DNA of 51,611 nt from the NCBI GenBank assembly GCA_934204655.1, contig CAKPZJ010000017.1:1-51611 (forward strand), written 5' to 3'. This DNA is from an uncultured Prevotella sp. (GTDB lineage Bacteria > Bacteroidota > Bacteroidia > Bacteroidales > Bacteroidaceae). Positions 33,811 through 42,968 of the stretch are shown piece after piece. Numbering within the stretch: position 1 is the first letter of the stretch; every line of letters starts with the position of its first letter. The notes below the pieces were generated by a model. It ran no database searches. It was not told where the DNA came from and was given only the letters and a program-made list of their open reading frames with translations. The translations under genes were made by a program, and so were the position numbers.

Positions 33811-35358
33811 ATGACACATCTGTTAACCATAGACCCCACACTCATAGACTGGTCGCGTGCGCAGTTCGCGCTTACCGCCATCTATCACTGGCTGTTCGTG
33901 CCACTCACCCTGGGGCTGGCCCTTATCATGGGCATCATGGAGACGTGCTATTATCGCACTGGTAAACGATTTTGGAAGGACACTGCTGTCTTCTGGCAAC
34001 GGCTCTTCGGAGTCAATTTCGCCATGGGCGTGGCCACTGGCATCATCCTTGAGTTTGAGTTTGGCACCAACTGGAGCAACTACTCGTGGTTTGTGGGCGA
34101 CATCTTTGGCGCTCCGCTCGCCGTCGAAGGCATTGTGGCTTTCTTCATGGAGAGCACCTTTGTGGCCGTCATGTTCTTTGGCTGGCAGAAGGTGTCGCGC
34201 GGGTTCCACTTGGCAGCCACCTGGCTCACCGGACTGGGTGCCACCATCTCGGCGTGGTGGATTCTGGTGGCCAATGCCTGGATGCAGAATCCTGTGGGCT
34301 GCGCGTTCAACCCCGACACGGTGCGCAACGAGATGACGAGTTTTGCCGAGGTGGCCCTGTCGCCCTTTGCCGTTGACAAGTTCTGTCACACGGTTACCTC
34401 GGCATGGCTGGTGGGTGCCGTGTTTGTGTGCGCGGTGAGCTGCTGGTATCTGCTGCGACGCCGCGAGCAGGCCATGGCCCGCCAGAGCATACGCATAGCC
34501 AGCGTGGTGGGCATAGTCGCTGGTCTGCTCACCCTCTTCACGGGCGATCTGTCGGCCGTTAAGGTGGCCGAGAAGCAGCCTATGAAGCTGGCCGCCATGG
34601 AGGCGCTCTACGATGGGGGCGAGGGTGTAGGGCTGACGGCCGTGGCTGCTGTCAATCCCTTTGTCCAGCCCGATTATGATAAGGGCGGCGAGGCCCCGTT
34701 GCGCATTGCCATCCCTAAGGGACTGTCGCTGTTAGCCACGCACTCGACAGATGGATTTGTGCCGGGTGTCAATGACATCCTGAATGGCTATACCCGTCCC
34801 GACGGGAAGCGTGAGCTGTCGGCCGAGGAAAAGATGGCGCGCGGTCGGCGGGCCATCACTACGCTGGCCCAGTATCGTCAACTCCGGTCGGCAAGTCCCA
34901 ACGACAGTCGCCTGGATAGTCTGGCCGCCCGGCTCAAGGCCGATATGCCTTACTTCGGCTATGGATATATCAAGGACAGGGCCCAGTTGGTGCCCTATAT
35001 ACCGGTCAACTTCTACGCCTTCCGCGTCATGGTGGGTGTGGGAACCCTGTTGATGCTTTTCTTCCTCGTCATCGGCCACCTGGCTTGGCGCTGCGATGTT
35101 ACCGAGCAGCGGCGTTGGCTCTACTGGGCAGCCATCGCCATGTTGCCCCTGACCTACATAGCCAGCGAGGCTGGCTGGATAGTGGCCGAGCTGGGACGGC
35201 AACCATGGGCCATACAGGACCTGATGCCTACCGTGGCAGCCATCTCTGACCTGCAGCCGGGCAGCGTGGTGTTTACCTTCTTCCTCTTCCTGGTGCTCTT
35301 CACCGTGCTGCTGGCAGCCGAGATAAGTATTATGTGCCGTGTTATCAAGAATAAATAA
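33811..35358 (+). CDS. cydA: cytochrome bd quinol oxidase subunit I
   Basis: A 515-residue CydA with nine predicted membrane helices. Haem ligands include His26 in AIYHWLFVP and His193 in FCHTVTSAW. The GRQPWAIQD motif is near the C-terminus, and EGIVAFFMESTF holds a proton-path Glu. The Q-loop (about 250-375) carries the quinol site region. With CydB it reduces oxygen to water at high affinity, which gives an otherwise anaerobic cell nanaerobic respiration and oxygen removal. The operon is DUF4492-cydA-cydB. Confidence 0.96.
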   Translation: MTHLLTIDPTLIDWSRAQFALTAIYHWLFVPLTLGLALIMGIMETCYYRTGKRFWKDTAVFWQRLFGVNFAMGVATGIILEFEFGTNWSNYSWFVGDIFGAPLAVEGIVAFFMESTFVAVMFFGWQKVSRGFHLAATWLTGLGATISAWWILVANAWMQNPVGCAFNPDTVRNEMTSFAEVALSPFAVDKFCHTVTSAWLVGAVFVCAVSCWYLLRRREQAMARQSIRIASVVGIVAGLLTLFTGDLSAVKVAEKQPMKLAAMEALYDGGEGVGLTAVAAVNPFVQPDYDKGGEAPLRIAIPKGLSLLATHSTDGFVPGVNDILNGYTRPDGKRELSAEEKMARGRRAITTLAQYRQLRSASPNDSRLDSLAARLKADMPYFGYGYIKDRAQLVPYIPVNFYAFRVMVGVGTLLMLFFLVIGHLAWRCDVTEQRRWLYWAAIAMLPLTYIASEAGWIVAELGRQPWAIQDLMPTVAAISDLQPGSVVFTFFLFLVLFTVLLAAEISIMCRVIKNK

Positions 35359-35368
35359 TCCAATCGTT

Positions 35369-36475
35369 ATGACCTACACTTTCTTACAGCAATATTGGTG
35401 GTTTATCGTCTCTCTGTTGGGGGCGCTGCTCGTCTTTCTGCTCTTCGTTCAGGGTGCCAACTCTTTAGTCTACAGTCTCGGCCGAACCGAGGACGGACAG
35501 CGCAAGGTGCTCGAGTCGACTGGGCGTAAGTGGGAGATAACCTTTACCACGCTCGTCACCTTTGGCGGAGCTTTCTTTGCCTCGTTCCCTCTCTTTTACA
35601 GCACCAGTTTTGGCGGTGCTTACTGGCTGTGGATGATAATATTGTTCTCCTTCGTGCTCCAGGCGGTAAGCTACGAGTTTCAGCACAGCCGTGGCAATCT
35701 GCTTGGCACGCGTACCTACCGCTGGTTCCTTATCCTCAACGGTATTATTGGCCCGCTGTTGTTAGGTGGAGCCGTGGCTACTTTCTTCGACGGGTCCAAC
35801 TTTGTCGTTCAGAAGGCGGCCCTTACCGACCTCGGAGCCCCCGTCATCAGTAGGTGGGCCAACGCCTCGGCCGGGCTTGATGCCCTGCTCGACCCCTGGA
35901 ACCTGGTCTTCGGTCTGGCCGTGATGTTCTTAGCCCGTATGCTGGGCATCCTCTATATTATGAACAACGTAGACGATGCCGACATACGCTCGTGGGGCAG
36001 CGCGCGCCTCATTGGTGTCACCGTGCCTTTCTTGGTGCTCTTCTTGGCGTTTTTCGTACATCTACTGGTCAAGGATGGCTATGCCGTTGATGACCAGACT
36101 GGGCTCATTGTCATGGAGCCGATGAAGTATCTGCACAATTTTCTTGCCATGCCAGTACTTCTCGTGCTAACCCTTGTGGGCGTGGTGTTGCTGCTCTACG
36201 GCGTGGTTCGCACGGTGGTCAGCCCTACTTATATTCGCGGCATCTGGCCCGCCGGCATCGGTGTGGTGTTAGTGGTGTTGTCGCTCCTGTTAGTGGCGGG
36301 GTGGAACGGTACGGCCTATTATCCGTCTAACGCCGACCTGCAGAGTTCGCTCACCATCGCCAATAGCTGCAGCAGCGAGTTTACGCTGCGCACCATGTTC
36401 TACGTGTCGCTCTTGGTGCCTGTGGTGGTAGCTTATATCGCCTACGTGTGGCGCGTCATGGACCGCAAGCACTGA
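35369..36475 (+). CDS. cydB: cytochrome bd quinol oxidase subunit II
   Basis: A 368-residue CydB with about eight membrane helices. The N-terminus YTFLQQYWWFIVSLLGALLV and the GRTEDGQRKVLESTGRKWE loop are typical. The longest frame begins at 35339 inside cydA; the ATG at 35369, 10 nt after the cydA stop, is preferred. It pairs with CydA in the membrane. A terminator follows at 36493. Confidence 0.95.
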   Translation: MTYTFLQQYWWFIVSLLGALLVFLLFVQGANSLVYSLGRTEDGQRKVLESTGRKWEITFTTLVTFGGAFFASFPLFYSTSFGGAYWLWMIILFSFVLQAVSYEFQHSRGNLLGTRTYRWFLILNGIIGPLLLGGAVATFFDGSNFVVQKAALTDLGAPVISRWANASAGLDALLDPWNLVFGLAVMFLARMLGILYIMNNVDDADIRSWGSARLIGVTVPFLVLFLAFFVHLLVKDGYAVDDQTGLIVMEPMKYLHNFLAMPVLLVLTLVGVVLLLYGVVRTVVSPTYIRGIWPAGIGVVLVVLSLLLVAGWNGTAYYPSNADLQSSLTIANSCSSEFTLRTMFYVSLLVPVVVAYIAYVWRVMDRKH

Positions 36476-36492
36476 GATAAGGGCGTAAAAAG

Positions 36493-36531
36493 AAAGAGGA
36501 AATGCTGCCGGGCATTTCCTCTTTTTCTTTT
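36493..36531 (+). terminator. intrinsic terminator after cydB
   Basis: AAAGAGGAAATGC (36493-36505) pairs with 36512-36524 and is followed by a T-rich run (TTCTTTT). Confidence 0.88.
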
Positions 36532-36587
36532 GGGCACTTCCTGTCTGTGTGAGTGTGCCTGTGGGGGTACGTTTGTGGTAAGGTGTT

Positions 36588-38609
36588 CTACAACTTAATC
36601 TGCGCGCCGGCCATGAGCCACAGTCCCGGTTGGCGCACGCCGCCTAAGTCGTAGTAGCGGTGAGCGGTAAGGTTGTCGGCCTTGACAAACAGCTCGTAGT
36701 GGCGGTCTGTCCACATCACCTTGCCGTCTATCTTAGTATAGGGGGTATATCCGTTCATGCGATACTGCCACCGCATGGCCCACGAGGCCGACAGATGGCT
36801 CCATATACGATGGCTCAGCGAGAGCGTCAGCTTGTTGCGCAGATACTCGAGGGCGTAGAGCGACCGGTATATGGGCTGCAGGGTCTCGTGGTGCTGATGT
36901 ATCTGGGCGTAGCCTATACGGATGTTGGTTACCAGGGCACTTCGCCACCACTCGGTGGGCACTATGTTTACCTCGGCATTGTAGCCCATGTTGTCCAGTT
37001 TGCCTATATTCATCGCCTGATACTTGCTGCTCTCGGCGGTGGCATACACCCAGTCTATCATGTCGCGGCCTACGCTGTAGAAGGCGCTCGCCGTGGCCTC
37101 CACACCCTGTGTGCGATAGGTGGCACCGGTTTTGTAGGTCTGGTTGCGCTCGGGGCGCAGCCCCTTGTCGCCCTGCTGCACGCTGTTGGCCGTGTACAGG
37201 TCGGTATAGGTCGGCATGCGCAGTGCCTTGTTCCACGACAGATATAGTTTCCAATGGTCAGAGGGGCGGTAACTCATGTCTACGCCGGGGTAGAAGCGCA
37301 GGCGGTGGTCCAGACCGGTATTCTGGTTGGCCAATACACCGGCCGACAGCGTAAAGGTGCCGATGATAAAATCGTGCTCGGCAAATATTGAGGTGTTGGT
37401 TCGCTCTCCCCGGTGGTCATACTGGCGCTGCGACCCGTGTATGTCTTTCCACTGGCTCTCGGCCAGCGGTTCGCCATAGGCCGTACTCAGTATATGCTCC
37501 CTGCGCAGGTCTGCTCCAATGGCCGTCTTGCCTAACAGCCAGTCTATATGAGCGTTAACCGAGCCGCCGTAGACATCCATATTGTGATAGTTCTCGCCAG
37601 CCTTGGCTCCCTCGGCCCCACGGGTGAGCTGGTAGTGGTCGTAAAACTTGTTCCAGTATATCACTGGCGTTATCTCCATCTTGCTGGGCAGGCCCTTGAT
37701 ACGTGCTGCGACCGAGCCTATCAAGTGCGCGGTTTTTTCCCACTGGTTATCAAATCGCGCCGAGTAGAACGTATTGGCGCCATAGTCCTGCAAACTCATT
37801 CCTACTTGCCAGCCTAACGATACGTGGCGGGTGTCCCAGCTTCCCTCGTAGTAGGCTCGGCCCTTGCCAAAGTCACTGTTGTGCGTGCCACCGTCCGACC
37901 GCGCGTAGCCGCCGCTTACATGGTTGCGCACCGCCGTGCTGGCTAATGTCACTCCGGCCTCGGCCTCTACCGTACCATACGACCCCGCCTGCACCGTGGC
38001 CCTCAGCTCTCTCTGGTGAGCACTGCGCGTCACGATGTTGATGGCTCCGCTGAAGGCCGACGTGCCAAACACGCGAGCCGCAGCGCCTTCGAGCACCTCG
38101 ATGCGTTCTATGTCTGAGAGAGCAACTGGGAAATCGGCTGCGTTGTGACCTGTTTGAGGGTTTGAAATGTTAACCCCGTTGAGCAGAATAGTAATCTGGT
38201 CGAACGTGCCGCCATTGATAGAAATGTCCGTCTGTACACCAAAGCCACCGCGCTGACGGACATCCACGCCCGTGGCTAATTTTAATACATCGTTAACGGT
38301 CTGCACCGCCGCACGATGTATGTCGTCGCTTGTGAAGACCTTCACAATCTTGGCCGACTGCATGGCAGTCAGCGGCGCCCTTGACCCAGTGATTACCACT
38401 TCGTCTATCTTCATCTCCTTGCGGGCCAGTGTGTCGCTGGCGGCCTGCACGTGTGTGGTCAGAGTTCCTGCCTTGGCATGGGCGAGCGTCGGTACGCTCA
38501 GCACTCCCACCAGCACCACCTTGTTGAGGCACGCGAAGAGCGAGTAGCCCTTGTTGGAGAATCTCTTAAACCGTAAGGTAAGGCGCTTGTTAAACAATAT
38601 TTTTTCCAT
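36588..38609 (-). CDS. TonB-dependent outer-membrane receptor, BtuB-like
   Basis: A 673-residue receptor. The N-terminus carries an extended signal segment (RFSNKGYSLFACLNKVVLVG) seen on a group of Bacteroidota receptors, then the signal peptide core. A plug domain follows (about 65-180: EVVITGSRAPLTAMQSAKIV, LLNGVNISNPQTG, IERIEVLEGAAARVFG, GAINIVTRS), and then a 22-strand barrel ending WLMAGAQIKL. It most resembles BtuB-class receptors (vitamin B12 or similar chelates); the substrate is not proven. The frame extends to 38660, but the promoter (38619-38649) sets the start at 38609. No B12 riboswitch fits in the tiny leader. Confidence 0.87.
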   Translation of the reverse strand: MEKILFNKRLTLRFKRFSNKGYSLFACLNKVVLVGVLSVPTLAHAKAGTLTTHVQAASDTLARKEMKIDEVVITGSRAPLTAMQSAKIVKVFTSDDIHRAAVQTVNDVLKLATGVDVRQRGGFGVQTDISINGGTFDQITILLNGVNISNPQTGHNAADFPVALSDIERIEVLEGAAARVFGTSAFSGAINIVTRSAHQRELRATVQAGSYGTVEAEAGVTLASTAVRNHVSGGYARSDGGTHNSDFGKGRAYYEGSWDTRHVSLGWQVGMSLQDYGANTFYSARFDNQWEKTAHLIGSVAARIKGLPSKMEITPVIYWNKFYDHYQLTRGAEGAKAGENYHNMDVYGGSVNAHIDWLLGKTAIGADLRREHILSTAYGEPLAESQWKDIHGSQRQYDHRGERTNTSIFAEHDFIIGTFTLSAGVLANQNTGLDHRLRFYPGVDMSYRPSDHWKLYLSWNKALRMPTYTDLYTANSVQQGDKGLRPERNQTYKTGATYRTQGVEATASAFYSVGRDMIDWVYATAESSKYQAMNIGKLDNMGYNAEVNIVPTEWWRSALVTNIRIGYAQIHQHHETLQPIYRSLYALEYLRNKLTLSLSHRIWSHLSASWAMRWQYRMNGYTPYTKIDGKVMWTDRHYELFVKADNLTAHRYYDLGGVRQPGLWLMAGAQIKL

Positions 38610-38618
38610 AATCGGGTG

Positions 38619-38649
38619 CAAAGGTAGTGCAAGCCGAGGGAAATACAAA
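38619..38649 (-). promoter_or_regulatory. promoter of the BtuB-like receptor gene
   Basis: On the minus strand, TTTG (38646-38649), a 19-nt spacer and TACCTTTG (38619-38626) match the consensus. The predicted transcript begins only about four bases before the ATG. Confidence 0.8.
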
Positions 38650-38766
38650 ATAAATCCCATTTATTTTTATTTCCGAGGCGCCGCCTACCTTCGTGGTGGT
38701 GAGCCGTGATGGGGGAGAGGTGAGGTGGGGTGAGAGAGGGGCGCTGAGTTTTTGGGTGAGGGTTAC

Positions 38767-39729
38767 TCAGAGTGGGGCGGTCATACATTTTATGTTTTTC
38801 TCCAGTTGGGCGGTCGAGCTGGCACCTACCAGCACACTGGTCACGCCTTTCTGTTGCAGTATCCAGGTCAGCGCCATTTCTGCCAGCGTCTTGCCCTGTG
38901 ACTGGGCGGTGTCGTTGTACTGGTGGAGGGTGGTCAGCAGCTGAGGCGTCAGCGCCGAGTGCTTGAGAAAGTGCTCCTTGGCCATGCGGCTGTCGCTTGG
39001 TATGCCGTTGAAGTAGCGGTCTGTGAGAAGCCCTTGAGCCAATGGCGAGAAGGAGATGAAGCCAATGCCGTGCTCGGCGCAGTAGTCAGTGATGCCATCG
39101 TCCTGTGGCGCACGGTCCAGAAGGTTCAGCCGACCCTGATAGATAAGCAGGGGCACGTTGCGCGCACGTAGATAGCTGTCGGCAAACCGCAACGCCTCCA
39201 GTGGCCAGCGGCTTATGCCAAGATACAACGCCTTGCCAGCGCGCACGATGTCTACCATGGCCTGCAGAGTCTCCTCCAGCGGTGTGTCGGGATCGTAGCG
39301 GTGACTGTAGAAGAGGTCGACATAGTCGAGGTGCATACGCCGGAGACTCTGGTCGAGGCTGGCCATAAGATATTTGCGCGAGCCCCAGTTGCCGTAAGGC
39401 CCCGGCCACATGTCGTAGCCCGCTTTGGTGGCTATGAACAACTCATCGCGGTACGGGCGGAAATCATCGTCCATCAGTCGGCCGAAAGTCTCCTCGGCAC
39501 TGCCGTAAGGCGGACCGTAGTTGTTAGCCAGGTCGAAGTGGGTGATGCCGTGGTCGAAAGCATAGTGTGTGATGACCCTACTGCGTTCATAGGGGTCGTC
39601 GCTGCCGAAGTTGTGCCAGAACCCCAGGCTTATCTTGGGCAGAAGGATGCCACTTCTGCCGCAGCGCCGGTATATATCCTGGCAGCTGTAGCGGTCGGGG
39701 TTAGCCATATAAGTTCCTTTCAGTTCCAT
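38767..39729 (-). CDS. aldo/keto reductase, YghZ/MgrA-like
   Basis: A 320-residue TIM-barrel NADPH-dependent aldo/keto reductase. The N-terminus ANPDRYSCQDIYRRCGRSG and the IATKAGYDMWPGPYG segment match the YghZ (L-glyceraldehyde/methylglyoxal reductase) subfamily. The catalytic tetrad is Asp66, Tyr71, Lys102 and His143 (DLANNYGPP, IATKAGY, YSHRYD). Likely work is detoxification of methylglyoxal or other carbonyls. ATG 39708 is an alternative start. A long dyad overlaps the promoter, suggesting regulation. Confidence 0.9.
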   Translation of the reverse strand: MELKGTYMANPDRYSCQDIYRRCGRSGILLPKISLGFWHNFGSDDPYERSRVITHYAFDHGITHFDLANNYGPPYGSAEETFGRLMDDDFRPYRDELFIATKAGYDMWPGPYGNWGSRKYLMASLDQSLRRMHLDYVDLFYSHRYDPDTPLEETLQAMVDIVRAGKALYLGISRWPLEALRFADSYLRARNVPLLIYQGRLNLLDRAPQDDGITDYCAEHGIGFISFSPLAQGLLTDRYFNGIPSDSRMAKEHFLKHSALTPQLLTTLHQYNDTAQSQGKTLAEMALTWILQQKGVTSVLVGASSTAQLEKNIKCMTAPL

Positions 39730-39754
39730 AGTGTATGTCGTTTATATTCTAATG

Positions 39755-39762
39755 CAAAAATA
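39755..39762 (-). promoter_or_regulatory. -7 element of the aldo/keto reductase gene
   Basis: TATTTTTG on the minus strand at 39755-39762, 25 nt from the start codon. It adjoins the dyad at 39763-39799. Confidence 0.5.
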
Positions 39763-39799
39763 TAACATTCTGTTTTACCGCTTGGCTAACAGAATGTTA
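39763..39799. promoter_or_regulatory. 12-bp dyad at the aldo/keto reductase promoter
   Basis: TAACATTCTGTT (39763-39774) and its exact complement AACAGAATGTTA (39788-39799) are separated by 13 bp. The pair fills the spacer and -33 region of the reductase promoter, the position of a repressor or activator site. Confidence 0.6.
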
Positions 39800-39878
39800 A
39801 ATATTGGAAATACCGGAGAAAATCCGATACTTCAGGGAACTTCTGCAGAAGAATTAGTGGGTCGTGGCACCGCCCTGC

Positions 39879-40382
39879 CTACAGCAGTTTCTCGTAGGCC
39901 ATGCGGCTGCCCTGTGGATAGGTGATGTTGCCACAATAGCTGAAGCCCATCTTGTCTAACACGCGCAGCATGCGGGTGTTGTCATGATTGGTGTCTACCT
40001 TGAAACTGTGTATGCTGGCCGCGACAGCCAACTGCTCTACCTCCTGCATTACCAGCATCCCGACGCCATGGCCCTTAACGGCCTCGCTCACGGCCAGTCG
40101 GTGCAACACTACGTAGGGCTGCTCTGAGAGCCAGTGGCCCTCTATCTTCTCGTAGGCAGGCTCGCCCGTGAATACGACAGCCCCGTAAGCCACCGGCCGA
40201 CCATTGTGAGCCATCACGTAGCCGTTGCCAGCCAGTAGGTCGGCCTCTATATGCTGATGGGTGGGATAGGTGTCGTCCCACTGATGCTTGTCCTCACGGT
40301 GCATCTGCTCTTTGGCCTCCTGGATGATGTCCATGATGGCACCGAGGTCGGCGGCCGTTGCTTTTCTGAATGTATATTGCAT
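39879..40382 (-). CDS. GNAT-family N-acetyltransferase
   Basis: A 167-residue acetyltransferase. It has the N-terminal FRKATAADLGAIMDIIQEA, the central VLHRLAVSEAVKGHGVGMLVM with the acetyl-CoA pyrophosphate loop (Q/RxxGxG-like KGHGVG), and the ending NTRMLRVLDKMGFSYCG. The target (small molecule or protein) is unknown. It stands alone on the minus strand with an unremarkable spacer on both sides. Confidence 0.9.
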   Translation of the reverse strand: MQYTFRKATAADLGAIMDIIQEAKEQMHREDKHQWDDTYPTHQHIEADLLAGNGYVMAHNGRPVAYGAVVFTGEPAYEKIEGHWLSEQPYVVLHRLAVSEAVKGHGVGMLVMQEVEQLAVAASIHSFKVDTNHDNTRMLRVLDKMGFSYCGNITYPQGSRMAYEKLL

Positions 40383-40506
40383 AAAAGGTGTTGTCTGAAG
40401 GCGAGCCCCTGTCTGTAATTGCCATTGGGGTGATAGTCGAAGGCCCTGGGGGAGCAGGTTGCAAGAACCGTGCGAAGGCTCCCCACTGTTTAGTAGGCCG
40501 TGTGGA

Positions 40507-42303
40507 CTACCTGATACTGACGTTGTCTACCAGATAGAGGGCAGGTTTGATGCGCTCGTCGCAACCAGGCAGGGGCGGCGCAGGGTCCTGGTTGGGTGTC
40601 TGACGGTTGGGCAGGTCGCGGTACTGACCCGTACGGATGCTCAGGCGCTCTGGGTTCTGCGCCGTGTGCAGGGCCGAAACGCTGCGACCGCAGACCGACA
40701 CACGCCCGTGGTCAATGGTTATGCTGAGGTGCTGCCACTGACCCTGGGTGTAGCTACCTACCTGCTCGCCATCGGCACTGATGAGGCCGCGGTGCAGGCG
40801 CACGCAGACGATGCGCTCGCCGTGGCGGTCGGTAACGTCTATCTCCATGGGGTCGTCGTTCTCGGCGGCCACCTGCATATCCAGTGCAATGTCCGTACGT
40901 GGCTTGGCCTCGAACACCCGTATGGCCCGCGCATAGTCGTAGCGGTCAGAGTCGGTGAGGCACAGCTGGTGAGCATCGTTGACATACACCCGGGCCCAGC
41001 GCGGACTGTATATGTTCCAATTGGCGATGGCCCCACCCGGCTGTAGGTCGTCAAAGTTGTCGCTCACAGGCCCCGTCCAGGTGGTGCGGATGGGCGTGGG
41101 CACGCGCGCCACCCATATATCTTCCTTGTTGACCGAGTAGGCCAGCCACATAGACTGTCCCGGTGGGGTGGCCTCGCCCTCGGTGATGCCCCGCACGTAG
41201 CAAGGGCCGAAGTCCTTGTTCTCGCCCATGAAGCGGCGGGGCGGAACCTCGCCATGAACCACGCACATAGAGTCGAAGGTGATGCCGTCGTCGCTGCTGA
41301 TGGCCACGAGCGGATAGCGGTAAGGCTGAGTCTCGATGGGGTTGTAGCAGATGGCGTAGCGGCCGTCGGGAGTGCGCTGGCCCCACTGCTTGCCACCGGC
41401 CATAATGAGCGTGGGCACCCTTACAGGCGTACTCCACGACAGACCATTGTCGGGTGACAGGGCCGCATACGACCACTTCCACAGGGCCACGGTCTGGCCG
41501 TCACGACGGTGGTAGTACGAGGTGGCCTGCACGCGGTTGATAGAGTCCTTGAGGGTGTAGAAGCCGTCAAGCCCGCGGTCCTCATCTATCCACTGGAGAG
41601 TCTTCAACTTGTCGGCCAAGAGGGCCTGGCAAGCCGCGCGGAAGCCCTTGTCGCGGCTCGCAGTATAGAATGGATAAGCCGTGTTGGTGGCGTTCCACTT
41701 AGTGTGCGATGAGTAGCGTATAAAGTAGATGGGCCCCATGGTGCCGTCGGCCTTAATCTCGCGCGCCACACGCCCTATACCGCCCTCCTTGAAAGGGTTG
41801 TAACTGTGGCCGTAGAAAGCCACCAGCAGCAGACGGCCGTTAGGGGCCGTGTAGAAGCCCATGCGCTGGTGCATGATGTAGCCGTAGTAAGGTTTGGGTA
41901 TGGTTACGCCGGCCGGAGCCTTGTAGGGTGGGAAGGCCACAATGGGCTTGCTCCAGTGGCGTCCGTCGGCCGATGTCACTAACAGCGTCTGGCCCGGTGG
42001 CTGCTGCTCGTCTACGGGGTTAGACAGGTATTCGAGATAGAAACGGCCACGCCAGTAGGTGATGTTGGCTGCGTGGTTGTAGGTCCAGCCGTAGTCCTCG
42101 GCCTCGTTGGGGTGCGTGCGGTTGGCGCGCATCACCTGGATGTTCTCGGTACCTATGGCGTAGCGCAGTCCGCCGTCGTGCAGTCGCGGATTGCATATCT
42201 CGCCCCCGATGTAGTTGACTGGCTCGCTGGCCGTGCCCGTCTGGGCACTGGCTCCACAGGCACATAGCGCCATGGTGAGCATGAGTAGAAGTCTATTAGT
42301 CAT
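40507..42303 (-). CDS. secreted sialidase-fold (BNR) protein
   Basis: A 598-residue exported protein. It has signal peptide MTNRLLLMLTMALCACGASA, a beta-propeller region (about 25-420) with Asp-box-like repeats (TSADGRHWSKPI, LSPDNGLSWSTPV, ISSDDGITFDS), and a C-terminal jelly-roll-like domain (about 430-598: DNFDDLQPGG, then HLSITIDHGRVSVCG). This is the sialidase superfamily layout. The catalytic Arg triad of true sialidases cannot be confirmed, so exo-sialidase or another glycan hydrolase remain options. No SusC/SusD pair or other glycan-degrading gene adjoins it. The C-terminus is Pro-rich just before the last strand. Confidence 0.65.
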   Translation of the reverse strand: MTNRLLLMLTMALCACGASAQTGTASEPVNYIGGEICNPRLHDGGLRYAIGTENIQVMRANRTHPNEAEDYGWTYNHAANITYWRGRFYLEYLSNPVDEQQPPGQTLLVTSADGRHWSKPIVAFPPYKAPAGVTIPKPYYGYIMHQRMGFYTAPNGRLLLVAFYGHSYNPFKEGGIGRVAREIKADGTMGPIYFIRYSSHTKWNATNTAYPFYTASRDKGFRAACQALLADKLKTLQWIDEDRGLDGFYTLKDSINRVQATSYYHRRDGQTVALWKWSYAALSPDNGLSWSTPVRVPTLIMAGGKQWGQRTPDGRYAICYNPIETQPYRYPLVAISSDDGITFDSMCVVHGEVPPRRFMGENKDFGPCYVRGITEGEATPPGQSMWLAYSVNKEDIWVARVPTPIRTTWTGPVSDNFDDLQPGGAIANWNIYSPRWARVYVNDAHQLCLTDSDRYDYARAIRVFEAKPRTDIALDMQVAAENDDPMEIDVTDRHGERIVCVRLHRGLISADGEQVGSYTQGQWQHLSITIDHGRVSVCGRSVSALHTAQNPERLSIRTGQYRDLPNRQTPNQDPAPPLPGCDERIKPALYLVDNVSIR

Positions 42304-42337
42304 AGTTGTGTTGAGTTGTCATTATTTAGGATGGAGA

Positions 42338-42345
42338 CAAAGTTA
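42338..42345 (-). promoter_or_regulatory. -7 element of the BNR protein gene
   Basis: TAACTTTG on the minus strand, 34 nt before the start codon. The -33 element is unclear. Confidence 0.5.
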
Positions 42346-42544
42346 CTAAAAAATGGGCAGAAAGCCCGCGTCTCCTGTGCGTTTTTTTGTTGTGCCCCGC
42401 CTATTACGGGCTCGCCGCGTGGGTGTGTCTCTCTTAGGAGCTCAGGGCGGTTGTTTTCAGCCTTACCCAGGTACTTGCTGAACCGTTGTCCGTATCGGCC
42501 CGCCAGAGGGCGATGATGGCGGGTGCTGTTCAGAGCAGGTGGAC

Positions 42545-42620
42545 GGCCATCCGGAACCTATAGACAGCCGTCCGCAGGGTCGGGATGTACATCCCAAGTC
42601 TTCGGACAGAGCCACTGGCC
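42545..42620. repeat. intergenic repeat with GGATGTACATCC palindrome, copy 2
   Basis: It contains the 14-bp palindrome GGGATGTACATCCC (42582-42595) and AGTCTTCGGAC, and matches 15341-15378 at 34 of 38 positions. The element joins directly to the transporter-like remnant at 42621. Confidence 0.65.
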
Positions 42621-42730
42621 CTGGTGTACCTGTAGTAGTTCATGGCTATAATGGCCGAGAGCATGATGACCACGCCGGCTATCAGCAACGGGCTGATGGA
42701 TTTGCCTAATGCCAGGTGGGCGCAGGGCAC
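42621..42730 (-). pseudogene. possible remnant of a DMT/EamA transporter C-terminus
   Basis: The frame encodes HLALGKSISPLLIAGVV followed by IMLSAIIAMNYYRYTRA. A short loop, one hydrophobic helix and a basic tail is the pattern of the last helix of EamA-type transporters (LGE.LS...GG..I..GV). No upstream part of such a gene is present. It could be coincidence, but the hydrophobic pattern is strong for non-coding DNA. Confidence 0.35.
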
Positions 42731-42968
42731 TCATGATCCTCTCTCTCATGGATTAATGAGCAATAGGTAGGCGCCAGGACCCGATAGGCTGACCGTCAGG
42801 CTACGGGCGGTGGCGTATAGGCCATAAAACAGTGATACATCATGTGTAATAATCGTAAGAGCGATATAAAGGTACACGTTGTTATATAACAAAGACCGTG
42901 CTGGTGCCGATATTTCTCAGTCTTTCGCTTTTCCGCGGATGTGGGTCGGGGTGGGGCTGATACAACAA

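Noticed and set aside
40449..40484. GGGGAGC/GCTCCCC hairpin after the BNR gene
   Set aside because: A seven-bp outer stem with GGTT/AACC inside could be a terminator, but there is no T-tract and the stem is short; not listed as a feature.
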